64,000 nucleotides of DNA from Methylomonas sp. AM2-LC (GTDB lineage: Bacteria; Pseudomonadota; Gammaproteobacteria; Methylococcales; Methylomonadaceae), in the NCBI RefSeq assembly GCF_039904985.1, contig NZ_CP157005.1:3801501-3865500 (forward strand), in the 5' to 3' direction. Position numbers and translations under genes: made by a program. The stretch's first letter is position 1. The number at the start of each line of letters is the position of its first letter. A model generated the notes under the pieces. It was not told the DNA's origin, searched no databases, and worked only from the letters and a program-made list of their open reading frames with translations. Shown in pieces: positions 46,410-56,153 of the stretch.

Positions 46410-47693
46410 CTAGTGATGACCACCTCTACCGCCCCCCATATGCCCAGCACCAGCGGCGAAACCTCCACCACCAGCAAATCCGCCACCGCCATTAAAGCCG
46501 TGATGAAATCCCCCACCGAAATCCTGATGGTTAATAAATTCATGTTGTTGAAAAACTGGGGCAGGCATTTCGTAATGCGGCACTTGTTGTACGAAATGTC
46601 CCTGATGCACAGGCACCTGTGCGACATAACCCGGCTGATTATACGGAGCGTTCTCTAGAGTATTTCGTACCGCACGGTTATTTGTAAAAATATTCGCATT
46701 AACCGATGGCTGAAATGGCCTATGACCTTGGAATACAGGCGGCGCCATAGGCCGGCCTAGCTGATTAGACATGATGGCTCTTGCCCCCAACACAGCATTA
46801 CCCGCAGGATACCAATTGCCATTAGCTCCCTGTAGACTAGAGAAATGATGAGCAGGCCCGGCATGGCGACTAACGACATAAGAGTGTCGGCCATAATTCA
46901 CTTGCTGATAAAAATTATTTAGCATGAAATACCCAGAAAAATAACTTCCCCCAATCCAAAATGGATAAGCTACCCAGGAATAAAGATAATAATATTCTGC
47001 TGGCGGCGCATAATAGGTCAATATAGGTGGCCCCTGATCCTGATAATAGTTATTTAAAACATTTGGATCGATAGCGGGTTGACTATACGGTGATTGAGGT
47101 GCATTAACAGGTACAGAATTAGGGTTAGCGGTGTACTGACTGACTATCGTCGCTTGACTCTGATACTGTGAAGGAATGGTATTAAAATCATCAGTATAAA
47201 ATTTACTGCCGTTACTATCAGTATAGGCATAAATGCTATGTGTAATCGGTTCTGAATTCTGATTAACGGTAGGAACAGGCTTTGTACTTTCTTTAATATT
47301 AAGGCCCAATGTAGCTTTCAGCTCATTAACCTGTTTGACTGCTTGTTCTTTACTAAGAGCTATTTTCCCTTGCTGAATTGCCAGCTCAATATCACTATCC
47401 AACTCACCCAACACCATGGGTGTAACCGGGTATTCAGAAATCCAGCCGCTTTTAGGTTGAATGCCCAATTGACTAAGAGTTGCTTCAGCCTGAACATCGT
47501 CCTGTGTAGTGCCTAGGTGCAAAGCATCAAGAAGTTGGACGGCATAAACCGCCTCAGGCACCAAAATTTGCGCCACTTGCATTTGACTTTCGGGAAGACT
47601 CGCATTAGGAATCGTTGCGGCATAGCAATGGCTAAAAAAGCCAAGCATACCGATTAAATAAACACGTAAACGTAAAAAGCCGAAGATAGACAT
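46410..47693 (-). CDS. exported low-complexity protein, tandem paralogue 2
   Basis: 427 residues with a signal peptide (about 8-26). The same core order as its neighbour: LVPEAVYAVQLL, WISEYPVTPMVLGELDS, a DUF4124-like IYAYTDSNGSKFYTDDFN motif, a Y-rich DQGPPILTYY region. The tail is instead glycine- and histidine-rich, ending FAGGGGFAAGAGHMGG and GRGGHH. Separated from paralogue 1 by 232 bp that include a perfect GTCAGAA-A-TTCTGAC repeat (46262-46276). The pair arose by duplication; the variable tails suggest different partners or metal/surface interaction. Confidence 0.75.
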   Translation of the reverse strand: MSIFGFLRLRVYLIGMLGFFSHCYAATIPNASLPESQMQVAQILVPEAVYAVQLLDALHLGTTQDDVQAEATLSQLGIQPKSGWISEYPVTPMVLGELDSDIELAIQQGKIALSKEQAVKQVNELKATLGLNIKESTKPVPTVNQNSEPITHSIYAYTDSNGSKFYTDDFNTIPSQYQSQATIVSQYTANPNSVPVNAPQSPYSQPAIDPNVLNNYYQDQGPPILTYYAPPAEYYYLYSWVAYPFWIGGSYFSGYFMLNNFYQQVNYGRHSYVVSRHAGPAHHFSSLQGANGNWYPAGNAVLGARAIMSNQLGRPMAPPVFQGHRPFQPSVNANIFTNNRAVRNTLENAPYNQPGYVAQVPVHQGHFVQQVPHYEMPAPVFQQHEFINHQDFGGGFHHGFNGGGGFAGGGGFAAGAGHMGGGRGGHH

Positions 47694-47850
47694 CGCAAAC
47701 CTTCCTTTTTTATGGCTACCACTTAAGACAGAAGCTCAACCATTGATTCTGAGCCATTCAATCAAACTCAGAAAAACTTTGTTGGGAAACATCTAAACTG
47801 CGCATGGCACTAAAGGCACACACCACGAACGGTTTATTCCTGATTCACCA

Positions 47851-47876
47851 AGCACCGCTTAATCTTAAGCGGTGCT
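47851..47876 (-). terminator. hairpin after fnr
   Basis: AGCACCGCTTAA pairs perfectly with TTAAGCGGTGCT around TC, 45 bp past the fnr stop. No T run on the minus strand. Confidence 0.55.
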
Positions 47877-47921
47877 GTCTTTAATGTGTATTAGCCTTTT
47901 TATTAAAACTTTATTCGAATA

Positions 47922-48668
47922 CTATTCCTCTACCTGTAACAGTTTCTTCAACGCAGATTGATCAGTAATGGTAATAAAGCGGTTTTGTACCAAAATTAAT
48001 TGCTCATCCTGAAATTTTTTCAGCAAGCGGCTTACCGTTTCCAAAGCCAACCCCAAATGATTACCAATTTCCTGCCGGGTTAAGGATAACTTGAACTCAG
48101 AAGCAGAAAAACCACGTCGTTTCAAACGCTCTGACAAACTAATTAAAAAGTAGGCCAGACGTTCTTCAGCGGGTCTTTTGCTCAGTATCAACTGATTTTT
48201 ATCTTCGGTCATTTTTTCGCCAGTATGTCGAAAAATTTCACGAGTTAGACTGGGTACATTCTGAAATAGTTCATTCATACTTTCAGCCGGTAATACACAA
48301 AAACTGGTGGTTTCCAGTGCTATAGCGGCACAGGAGTGCTTTTCCTCGGCCAAACCATCAAAACCTAATAGTTCACCAGGTAATAAAATATTCAGGATAT
48401 GTTCATTACCATGCTGATCGTTGGCAACTAATTTGGCACTACCGGATTTAATAGCCAGCAAACCTTTGAAATTATCCCCTTCGTGATAGATAAACTCACC
48501 TCGTTGTAATACTTTCCGAGCCTTGATCACTTCACTGATATCATTGATTTCAGTCTGAGACAATCCCCTAGGCAAACAAATATTATCCAAACTACAATTA
48601 TTACAATTTACCTGATTATTTTTTACTGGCTGTTTTATAAGATAAACGGAAGCAGGGTTGCGCAACAT
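47922..48668 (-). CDS. fnr: FNR-type oxygen-responsive transcription factor
   Basis: Crp/Fnr-family regulator, 248 residues. Cysteines C22, C25, C31 (NCNNCSLDNIC) and C124 (TSFCVLP) match the four 4Fe-4S ligands of E. coli FNR, so it should sense O2. The effector beta-roll is followed by the dimer helix and the HTH segment TRQEIGNHLGLALETVSRLL, with the E-x-x-S-R that reads TTGAT half-sites. It lies 1 bp after the fbp stop in the same direction, so fbp and fnr are one transcript. Which genes it controls here is not shown. Confidence 0.93.
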   Translation of the reverse strand: MLRNPASVYLIKQPVKNNQVNCNNCSLDNICLPRGLSQTEINDISEVIKARKVLQRGEFIYHEGDNFKGLLAIKSGSAKLVANDQHGNEHILNILLPGELLGFDGLAEEKHSCAAIALETTSFCVLPAESMNELFQNVPSLTREIFRHTGEKMTEDKNQLILSKRPAEERLAYFLISLSERLKRRGFSASEFKLSLTRQEIGNHLGLALETVSRLLKKFQDEQLILVQNRFITITDQSALKKLLQVEE

Positions 48669-48669
48669 A

Positions 48670-49689
48670 TCAATTTCCAGCTGAATCGTGCTGACGATGA
48701 TAACTAATTACGCGTTCCACTTCATTTTTAGATCCAAAGATAAAAGGCACTCGTTGATGAATATTTTTAGGTTTAATATCCAGTATCGATTCGCGGCCGG
48801 TGGTACAGACACCTCCCGCCTGCTCTATAATAAAAGCCATTGGATTTGCTTCATACATTAGCCTTAATTTGCCTGGCCTGGAAGGATCGCGTAAATCGTA
48901 AGGATAAAGAAAAACACCACCCCGATTTAGAATACGATAAACATCAGCAACTAATGAGGCAACCCAACGCATATTGAAATTTTTACCGCGTGGCCCATCC
49001 TCACCGGCCACACATTCATCAATATATTGTTTTACAGGTGCTTCCCAAAAACGTTGATTGGACATATTGATAGCAAATTCAGTATTGTCTTCAGGAATTT
49101 TCATATTGCAATGCGTCAGGATAAACTCACCTATATCCTGATCCAAAGTAAAACCGTTGACTCCATTACCCGTGGTTAACACCAGCATGGTAGATGGGCC
49201 ATACAGAACAAAGCCCGCGCAAACCTGCTCGTTACCTTTACGTAAAAAATCCTCTGTTTCTGGAGCAACCCCTTCCCTGCCACGCAAAATGGAAAAGATG
49301 GTTCCAACAGTCAGATTAATATCAATATTTGAAGAGCCATCCAACGGATCAAACAAAACCAGATATTTGCCTTTTGGGTATTGTTTCGGAATTTGAATAG
49401 GGTCATCAATTTCTTCAGATGCCATGCCACCGACATGCCCACTCCAATCCAGGGCTTTAACCATAATTTCGTGGGTAATAATGTCCAGTTTTTTTTGCAC
49501 TTCGCCCTGAACATTTTCAGTTTCAGCACTACCTAATACACCGATTAATGCACCACGGTTTACCCGATGCGATATTTGTTTACAAGCGGTAACCAGATTA
49601 TTGAGCAACAGGGTAAAAGTACCTGAAGCATCTGGCAGACCACGTTGTTGTTCAATAATAAACTGGGTAAGGGTTACTTGCTCAGACAT
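48670..49689 (-). CDS. fbp: class I fructose-1,6-bisphosphatase
   Basis: Dephosphorylates fructose-1,6-bisphosphate in gluconeogenesis and, in methanotrophs, in the ribulose monophosphate-linked carbon cycle. 339 residues. Metal sites [19 protein letters not shown] are intact with LFDPLDG (residues about 113-119), and the sugar-binding region [30 protein letters not shown] is present. Cotranscribed with fnr. 38 bp downstream of the start of the FliK-like gene. Confidence 0.96.
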   Translation of the reverse strand: MSEQVTLTQFIIEQQRGLPDASGTFTLLLNNLVTACKQISHRVNRGALIGVLGSAETENVQGEVQKKLDIITHEIMVKALDWSGHVGGMASEEIDDPIQIPKQYPKGKYLVLFDPLDGSSNIDINLTVGTIFSILRGREGVAPETEDFLRKGNEQVCAGFVLYGPSTMLVLTTGNGVNGFTLDQDIGEFILTHCNMKIPEDNTEFAINMSNQRFWEAPVKQYIDECVAGEDGPRGKNFNMRWVASLVADVYRILNRGGVFLYPYDLRDPSRPGKLRLMYEANPMAFIIEQAGGVCTTGRESILDIKPKNIHQRVPFIFGSKNEVERVISYHRQHDSAGN

Positions 49690-49727
49690 GCGATATTTCT
49701 CCGTGAGAATAGCTTTTGATAATGCAT

Positions 49728-51554
49728 TCAGACTTTTTCGTTTAACAGATTAGCGAGTGATTTAATTGATACATCTTGTTTAGCAGGTTTTCCTTGATGT
49801 GCTTCCATAAAACCGGTTTTTAATCCTTTCTGCTCTAATTGTTGTTGCAAATAGTTGAGGTGGGAATTGATCTTTTCCACAATCTCTGGAGCATGACTCC
49901 AAAAACGGGTATTGATGACGCCATCGTAACAGGAAATGTTGCAATATATTGTACCAAGTTCAGGCGGAGTTATGGTAATGCTGACTGCCCAATTTTTTTG
50001 TTTAGCTGGCTCATCACCGTTATTACTCCGCTGTTTATCCTGTTGGATTTCGATGTGTAAACTATGAGCTGTATGTTGATAAAAATAAGGCAATTCCAGT
50101 GACCAAGCTTGTTTGGGACTATCCTCGACAACGTTTATAGCATTAAACTGATCCAGAGTAATTTTTGCCAGACCGGCATTGGTTTTTTGTAATAACTCGT
50201 TGAGTAAATTATGCGTATCCAGCGTGAGAGTATCAACCGAAAGCTGAAGGTTGAGTGCTTGTGAAAATTTAAGCAGATTAGCCTTAAGATCCGCCGTTAA
50301 GTTGCTATTATTACTAGAAGCCAATAAATTCGCGAGTTTACTTTCCAGAAACAACCCAGACTGCCTGATACTGTCATGCAGTTTTTCGGGCTGTTGCAGT
50401 TGAGATTGCTCAGGAATATGTGCCAATATTTGCTCAGCCAATTGTGTTAAAGCTTCCGCAACACTGGGGTTAAGTTTTAGGATAGCGAGTGTTTGTCCTA
50501 AAAAAGTTAACAATTCTGTTGGAGAATTTTGGATAGGCAATAAATTTTTTAAGAGTGTGTTAACTTTTTCTGGGCTAAGTCCTTCCTGGTTTTCTGGCAA
50601 AGAAATGGCAAATACCGGCAATTTTCCGGCTGATAACAGTTGCAAATCAATTTGAGTTCCGGGTTTGAGCAGATTAGCTAAGGTATTATTTGCATGAGTA
50701 ACACCATCCCCGATTAATTTCAATTGCCGACTATCAAGCGTTACGCGTAGATCTGTGGGTTTAGCCAATCCGTCCACCGTCTGTTGTCCATTAATTTGCA
50801 AGGTAATCTGGTTACCCGCCCGAGTCACGACCATGGCAGATAATTTTTGATCAGCAACCAAGCCATTCATGCCCTGAAGACTAACAGGAACTTCTAATAA
50901 TTTAACGGGCTGGGTATTAGATTGTTGTGCTGTAGAAGTATTACCCACCGGAGTAAGCAAATTAAACTCTGGCTGCGGCTGCAATTTAACCACCTGCAAC
51001 TGTAAAGTTTGCCCAGGTTGCATCGTTAAATTAGGCGGAAGTTGCACCTGTATGCCTTTTCCGCCATTCAAGTTCAAGGTTGCCATAGTACCTGACCCCG
51101 AAGTATTGAGGACGGTGGCATCTATGATCTGATTAAGCTGCAATCCCGATTGATTAAGAGCTTGTGTACCTTGACTAGTGGTAAGCAAACTTTCAGACAG
51201 ACTTTGTACTGACGGCGGAATCACATTGGTAAGGGTTAACGTAACTGCATCTGTTTGAGAGAGCGATAGTTGAGAAGCGGAGCCAGAGCCACTAGCCAAA
51301 ATAGTAAATTCTGGAAGAGGTGACAATTTGACCACTTGTAATTGTAACGACTGACCGACTTGCAGGTTAACGGCTTGTTGCGACTGCACTTGCAAAGTAT
51401 TACCTGCAACACTTAAACTAAAACTATTCAGTGCTAGCTGAGTTTCCACCACTTGCGCATTAAAGACTTGATTAACTTGCAATCCAAGGGAATTGCTGGC
51501 CGCAGTCAAGCCGGTAGACAACTGGTTAAGATTTAGCTGTAAGCTAATATCCAT
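49728..51554 (-). CDS. fliK: FliK-like flagellar hook-length control protein
   Basis: 608 residues. The N-terminal half has three degenerate repeats (about 20-85, 140-205, 225-310), each with LQVNQ/LQLNQ, then LQVQ-rich strands and QLQVVKL(S/Q)P(L/Q)PEF. The C-terminal Flg_hook domain (about 480-590) has [19 protein letters not shown] and [17 protein letters not shown]. FliK sets hook length by measuring during export. It is separated from any other flagellar gene here and precedes fbp on the same strand, so it may have another transcript. A shorter-than-usual repeat set makes this moderately sure. Confidence 0.7.
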   Translation of the reverse strand: MDISLQLNLNQLSTGLTAASNSLGLQVNQVFNAQVVETQLALNSFSLSVAGNTLQVQSQQAVNLQVGQSLQLQVVKLSPLPEFTILASGSGSASQLSLSQTDAVTLTLTNVIPPSVQSLSESLLTTSQGTQALNQSGLQLNQIIDATVLNTSGSGTMATLNLNGGKGIQVQLPPNLTMQPGQTLQLQVVKLQPQPEFNLLTPVGNTSTAQQSNTQPVKLLEVPVSLQGMNGLVADQKLSAMVVTRAGNQITLQINGQQTVDGLAKPTDLRVTLDSRQLKLIGDGVTHANNTLANLLKPGTQIDLQLLSAGKLPVFAISLPENQEGLSPEKVNTLLKNLLPIQNSPTELLTFLGQTLAILKLNPSVAEALTQLAEQILAHIPEQSQLQQPEKLHDSIRQSGLFLESKLANLLASSNNSNLTADLKANLLKFSQALNLQLSVDTLTLDTHNLLNELLQKTNAGLAKITLDQFNAINVVEDSPKQAWSLELPYFYQHTAHSLHIEIQQDKQRSNNGDEPAKQKNWAVSITITPPELGTIYCNISCYDGVINTRFWSHAPEIVEKINSHLNYLQQQLEQKGLKTGFMEAHQGKPAKQDVSIKSLANLLNEKV

Positions 51555-51752
51555 GCCTTAACTCTTATGAATGCAAAAAAAATTACTGACGCTAAGGAAA
51601 GTAATGCCAAATAGTTAAAGGTGTAAAAACAATCCGCTCAAAACTAAAAAAACACCCTTATGTATCACTTTAACAGTCAATTTGGTTCTTACAAAATTTG
51701 CAGTTCCAGCTCGGGACCATCCGCCCAAAATAGTAAAGCGACGATCTGAAAG

Positions 51753-51792
51753 CAATCGGCGCAAATTGACGGAAACCTCCCCTAGCCGATTG
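51753..51792. other. inverted repeat in the 316-bp gap between rlmN-like and fliK-like genes
   Basis: CAATCGGC (51753-51760) and GCCGATTG (51785-51792), perfect, 24-base loop. The rest of the 51555-51870 gap shows no gene. Confidence 0.35.
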
Positions 51793-51870
51793 AAAACAAC
51801 AATTTTTTCATCGCAGCGTAGGGATTAGTGCATTATATTTTGCGCAGAAAACAAACAGATGACTTGCTAT

Positions 51871-52989
51871 TTAATTTTTTGAATTGAGTTGTCCGCATGC
51901 AGCCAATACATCATCGCCTTTAGTACCTCTTATTAAAGTCGGGATTTTAAAAGTATCTAAAATTTCTTTAAACTTTTCAATTTTATCCCAATCTGGACTG
52001 TTGTAATGTGATCCTGGGAATGCGTTAAAAGGTATTAAGTTGATATAAGCACTTTTACCAGCCAATATCGTGCCCAATTTTTCAGCATCTTCTGCTGTAT
52101 CATTAAAATCTTTTATCAGAATATATTCATACGTAATAAATTGTTTTTTATTTAAAGGTATCTTGTCAATATATGCCAACACTTCATCTAGCGGGTATTT
52201 TTTATTAATGGGAATAAGTTCATTTCTCTTCTCTTCAAAAGGAGAATGAAGAGATAACGCAAGGTTTACGCTAGGCGTTTCCAAGCTCCATCTTTTCAGT
52301 CCTGGAATATACCCAGCCGTAGAAATAGTTATTTTTTGAACACCAATAGAAGTACCGTGTTTTGATAAAAATATTTCGCATGCTTTTTTAACGGCATCAA
52401 AATTATGTAAAGGTTCGCCTTGTCCCATAAAAACAATATTTAAAATCCTCTCTTCCCCCGGCCTATTGGTTGCCAACCAACGCCACGCTTGTAGAAATTG
52501 GCCCACTATTTCACTTGTGGTCAAATTTCTTTTAAGCCCTTGTTTTCCGGTAAAACAAAAAGAGCAATTCATGGCACAGCCAACCTGCGATGAAAGGCAA
52601 ATTGAATATTTATTATTAAACGGAATAAGAACGGTTTCTACTTTATGACTGTCATTAAGTTTAAAAAGAAACTTAACTGTTCGATCTTTTTTTGACTCAT
52701 AAACTGTATCGATTTCGGGCAGAGAAAAGTCGAAATTATTTTGAAAAAAGGCCAACGCACATTTAGCAATATTTTCAACACATTGAGCAATTTCTTTTTT
52801 CTTATAATGCCAATTAAATAGAATTGCCGCAGCTGAATGGTTTAAATTATTCTGATTTAAAACCGCTTCTAAATCAGAATAATTTAAGTCATAAAAAGAT
52901 TGTTTCAAAAATTTTCTCCATGTTATATCAGTATTTTCCAATACCAATGGATTTGAAATAGGGGAAGCTGCGATTAAAAAAACGGACAT
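51871..52989 (-). CDS. RlmN/Cfr-family radical SAM RNA methyltransferase, AT-rich
   Basis: 372 residues, usual length of RlmN (2-methyladenosine at 23S A2503 and tRNA A37). The cluster motif is CAMNCSFC (138-145: C138, C142, C145), and both catalytic cysteines are visible: C131 in YSICLSSQVG and C365 in LAACGQL. GQGEPLHNFD and SLHSPFEEKRNELIP also fit RlmN. It is clearly more AT-rich and lysine-rich than neighbouring genes and unlike the usual gammaproteobacterial rlmN neighbourhood, so I suspect a second, acquired copy; Cfr-type or other methylation cannot be excluded. Confidence 0.85.
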   Translation of the reverse strand: MSVFLIAASPISNPLVLENTDITWRKFLKQSFYDLNYSDLEAVLNQNNLNHSAAAILFNWHYKKKEIAQCVENIAKCALAFFQNNFDFSLPEIDTVYESKKDRTVKFLFKLNDSHKVETVLIPFNNKYSICLSSQVGCAMNCSFCFTGKQGLKRNLTTSEIVGQFLQAWRWLATNRPGEERILNIVFMGQGEPLHNFDAVKKACEIFLSKHGTSIGVQKITISTAGYIPGLKRWSLETPSVNLALSLHSPFEEKRNELIPINKKYPLDEVLAYIDKIPLNKKQFITYEYILIKDFNDTAEDAEKLGTILAGKSAYINLIPFNAFPGSHYNSPDWDKIEKFKEILDTFKIPTLIRGTKGDDVLAACGQLNSKN

Positions 52990-53119
52990 CTAACCCTGTG
53001 TGCCATTGGCTGATCAAGTTCAAATGCTTTGCTAAATGTTTACACCTATGAGTCATTCTGCAATACATTTCTGTGCATAGCTTTTAGCACTAAGCCAGTG
53101 CAGCCCAATAGTCAGATCG

Positions 53120-53140
53120 ATCCGTTCTCCCCGAACGGAT
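53120..53140. other. stem-loop between divergent rlmN-like and HDOD genes
   Basis: ATCCGTTC (53120-53127) and GAACGGAT (53133-53140) around TCCCC. On the minus-strand RNA the loop reads GGGGA, which contains a GGA triplet of the sort CsrA/RsmA binds, 131 bases before the rlmN-like start. Speculative. Confidence 0.25.
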
Positions 53141-53288
53141 TAAGCGAGGCGGCACATAATGACTTTTTTTTAATCAGCTTATGCAAAAAACTTTAAAACC
53201 CCTGAAAAAAAACTCACTATTAAACCAAGCAATTTCTAATTTACTACTACAATACAAGTTTAAATGCTGGTAACCCAATTTCCAAACA

Positions 53289-54728
53289 ATGATTTCTACT
53301 GATTTAACTAAACAGCCAAAATCTATTGAAGAATGGACGGAAACACTTCTCGCCCAGGAGTTACCCATTTTCTCTAACACCGCACAAAAGATTTATAGAT
53401 CGCTTAACGATACTAAAAAAGGCGCGTTAGACCTTGCTGCCATCATCATGCAAGACCCTAATTTGACAGCTAAATTGCTAAAAATTGGCAATAGTAGCTA
53501 CTACAACCCGTCCAGGCAGAAAATGAGCACAGTCACTCGCGCCATCATACTGTTGGGAGCCGAGTGTATACGCGAATTAACTATCGCCTGTTCGTTTATT
53601 GAGTCGATACTTAATTCAAGCAATAAGTTACGCGCGAATCAAGAAATTGCCCAAGCTATACATGCAGCTGTACAAGCCAGAGAATTTGCTATAGCCATGC
53701 ATGACGAACTACCCGAAGAAGTTTTTGTTGCCGCCCTACTGCATAATATTGCGCACATTGCTTTCTGGTGCTCTAACCACCCACAAACCGAGCAAATTAA
53801 TTATCTGCTAGAAACCCGAAAAATTTCAGTACAGGATGCTGAAAAACAAATACTGGGTTTTAGCCTGCGTGAGTTGAGCAAAAAACTTTGTAAATCCTGG
53901 CATCTAGGCGGTTTGATTGAAGAAAGCATCTGTAGACCTGAATCAACACATCCTCGTATTAAACTGGTACTGATGGGTAGCGAGATTAGCGCTGCCCTTA
54001 AATTAGGCTGGGAATCCACCGCAATGCAAAATTGCCTGCACAAACTTGAAAAATTAACCGGCGACACACCAGAGGCTATTATTGTTAAAATCAAAAACAA
54101 TACGCAGTCGGCCATAAAAGTTGCGAAGCAATTTGGTGCAGAGGATGCTTCAAAATTTATCTCCAGCGAAGTTTTAGAGCTAGCAGAAGATGAAATAGAT
54201 ACGCATGAATTTGATAAAAAACAAATTCAGTTTCAAGTATTACAGGATATTAGTAACCATATCAGTGGACAAATCAATCTTAACCAGCTGTTCGAAATGG
54301 TTTTAGAAGGCATACACCGTGGCATAGAAATGGACAGAACCTTGTTTGTCTTACTTAGCCCAGACAAACAAACACTGAATGAAAAATTGGCTCTGGGTTG
54401 GATAAAACAAAATAGGTCAGAAAAAATTCTGATTCAGAATCAGGAAACTGAAGGCAATTTGTTTTTCTACGCACTTCACCAGCAAGAGGGGCTGTGGATT
54501 GAACACAACCATTACCAGCATTTGTATACCAAGCAAATTATCAATATTTTTGGTAAAAACGATAGCTTTATATTTCCGGTTCATATCGATCACAAAGCAA
54601 TTGGGCTAATTTACTGTGATCGTTCCATTAACAAAGCTCCTCTCACCCAAAGCGATTTTACGACAGCTAAACATTTTGCCAGACAGGTGAATATTGGCTT
54701 GACGTTATATCACATCAAAAAGCATTAA
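53289..54728 (+). CDS. HDOD-GAF signalling protein
   Basis: 479 residues. HDOD domain (about 20-215: LPIFSNTAQKIYRSLND, MQDPNLTAKLLKIGNSSYYN, IILLGAECIREL, FVAALLHNIAHI), a helical linker, then a GAF domain (about 315-475: LNQLFEMVLEGIHRGIEMDRTLFVLLSPD, FPVHIDHKAIGLIYCDRS). HDOD proteins act in chemotaxis, motility and stress switching; GAF domains bind small ligands. It is convergent with thiE, 19 bp apart. Ligand and partners unknown. Confidence 0.85.
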   Translation: MISTDLTKQPKSIEEWTETLLAQELPIFSNTAQKIYRSLNDTKKGALDLAAIIMQDPNLTAKLLKIGNSSYYNPSRQKMSTVTRAIILLGAECIRELTIACSFIESILNSSNKLRANQEIAQAIHAAVQAREFAIAMHDELPEEVFVAALLHNIAHIAFWCSNHPQTEQINYLLETRKISVQDAEKQILGFSLRELSKKLCKSWHLGGLIEESICRPESTHPRIKLVLMGSEISAALKLGWESTAMQNCLHKLEKLTGDTPEAIIVKIKNNTQSAIKVAKQFGAEDASKFISSEVLELAEDEIDTHEFDKKQIQFQVLQDISNHISGQINLNQLFEMVLEGIHRGIEMDRTLFVLLSPDKQTLNEKLALGWIKQNRSEKILIQNQETEGNLFFYALHQQEGLWIEHNHYQHLYTKQIINIFGKNDSFIFPVHIDHKAIGLIYCDRSINKAPLTQSDFTTAKHFARQVNIGLTLYHIKKH

Positions 54729-54747
54729 TGATCACTCATCATGCCAA

Positions 54748-55368
54748 TTATGTTGCAAACATCTGTTGAAACTCTTTCGCTGCGATTTCCGGATCTTGCT
54801 TATCAAACACACCACCAATCACCGCCAGTAAATCGGCACCTGCTGCCAGCAAACCCCCTGCATTTTCTGGCAGGATACCGCCAATGGCGACAATGGGAAT
54901 GTATAGGGTTTGTTTTGCCTTTTGCAGTGTTTCAATTTGCGCCGGAGCTGCCAAAGGTTTGGAATTGGAAGGGAAAAAGCGACCAAAGGCCACGTAATCA
55001 GCACCCAGGGCTTGCATAGACAAGGCGCGCTCGACATCGTTATAACAAGAAATACCAATAATGGCATTGGGTCCCAGCTTGGTGCGGGCAATGGCTATGT
55101 CGCCATCGTCTCTACCCAGATGCACGCCATCTGCACCCACCTGCAGCGCCAGCTCGATATCGTCGTTAATTAACAAAGGCACTTGATAGGCATGACAAAG
55201 CTTGAGCAATAAACTGGCTAGTGTATTTTTATTCGTTGACTCTTTATCCCTGTATTGTAAAACCACTGCCCCACCCTTTAAAACCGCTTCTACTTCTAAC
55301 AAAATCTGCTGAATAGATTTATCGGCGGTTTGGGTAATGGCATATAAACCTTGTTGTGGAAACTTCAT
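54748..55368 (-). CDS. thiE: thiamine-phosphate synthase
   Basis: Joins HMP-PP and thiazole phosphate to thiamine phosphate. About 206 residues. The ATG at 55368 is chosen because it overlaps the thiD TGA as ATGA (55365-55368); an upstream TTG at 55380 is less likely. Motifs: VVLQYRDKEST, LLINDDIELALQVGADGVHLGRDD and the C-terminal ADLLAVIGGVF. It is the last gene of ligA-like - thiD - thiE. Confidence 0.94.
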   Translation of the reverse strand: MKFPQQGLYAITQTADKSIQQILLEVEAVLKGGAVVLQYRDKESTNKNTLASLLLKLCHAYQVPLLINDDIELALQVGADGVHLGRDDGDIAIARTKLGPNAIIGISCYNDVERALSMQALGADYVAFGRFFPSNSKPLAAPAQIETLQKAKQTLYIPIVAIGGILPENAGGLLAAGADLLAVIGGVFDKQDPEIAAKEFQQMFAT

Positions 55369-56153
55369 GCATCCACCCAAAACAAGCGTTGTGGATTATA
55401 TTGCCCCTGACCGGGTCGATAGGCATTTTGCAAAGATTGCCAAGTGTAATCCTGAGCTTCATGAATGGCGGTAAAGGCATCCAAACCTTGTGCCATTATG
55501 GCGGCAATGGCACTAGCCAGCGTACAACCTGAACCGTGATAACTGTGGGGTAAGCGTTCCCAGTTAAAAATCTGTGACAGACCCTCAGGCATAGTCAACT
55601 GGTTATGTACAATGTCAGAAGTTTCGTGCGTACCGGTAATTAACACATATGTAGCGCCCAGCTCTTGTAATCTAAGCCCACACGCAGCCAGCTCATCCAG
55701 TTGAGCCAGTTGTCTGGCTTCCAGGCTATTAGGCGTTAGCACCTGTGTATAAGGCAATAATAAATCGATCATTGCTGTTTGCAAGTCTTGGCTTGCCAAT
55801 GGAGTCCCGCCCCCGGCTGCCAATATAGGATCAAGAATGACAGGTATCTGTGGATAGGCCTGTAATACTTCGTGAATCACATAAGCAGTTTCAACATGTC
55901 CGATTAAACCAATTTTAATAGCTGCAATAGGTAAATCGGCTAACAGGGTCTGTACCTGCTGACGAATATCATCCGGCCGTTGAGGGATGATGCGTTTAAC
56001 ATTACGACTATCTTGTTCGGTTAAGGCTGTAATCACGCTACAGCAATGTCCTTGCAAACTAATAATGGTCTCAATGTCAGCTTGTATACCGGCCCCCCCA
56101 CTGGGGTCGTGTCCGGAAAAACACAATACATTGGCACGCTGTTGTTTGTTCAA
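55365..56153 (-). CDS. thiD: HMP/HMP-P kinase ThiD
   Basis: Phosphorylates hydroxymethylpyrimidine twice for thiamine synthesis. 262 residues. It starts VLCFSGHDPSGGAGIQADIETI, typical of ThiD, and has LTPNSLEARQLA and the anion hole/active region HSYHGSGCTLASAIAA. Overlaps thiE by the ATGA and the ligase gene by 4 bp (56150-56153), so all three are translated from one message. No TPP riboswitch is seen upstream of the ligase gene. Confidence 0.95.
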   Translation of the reverse strand: MNKQQRANVLCFSGHDPSGGAGIQADIETIISLQGHCCSVITALTEQDSRNVKRIIPQRPDDIRQQVQTLLADLPIAAIKIGLIGHVETAYVIHEVLQAYPQIPVILDPILAAGGGTPLASQDLQTAMIDLLLPYTQVLTPNSLEARQLAQLDELAACGLRLQELGATYVLITGTHETSDIVHNQLTMPEGLSQIFNWERLPHSYHGSGCTLASAIAAIMAQGLDAFTAIHEAQDYTWQSLQNAYRPGQGQYNPQRLFWVDA

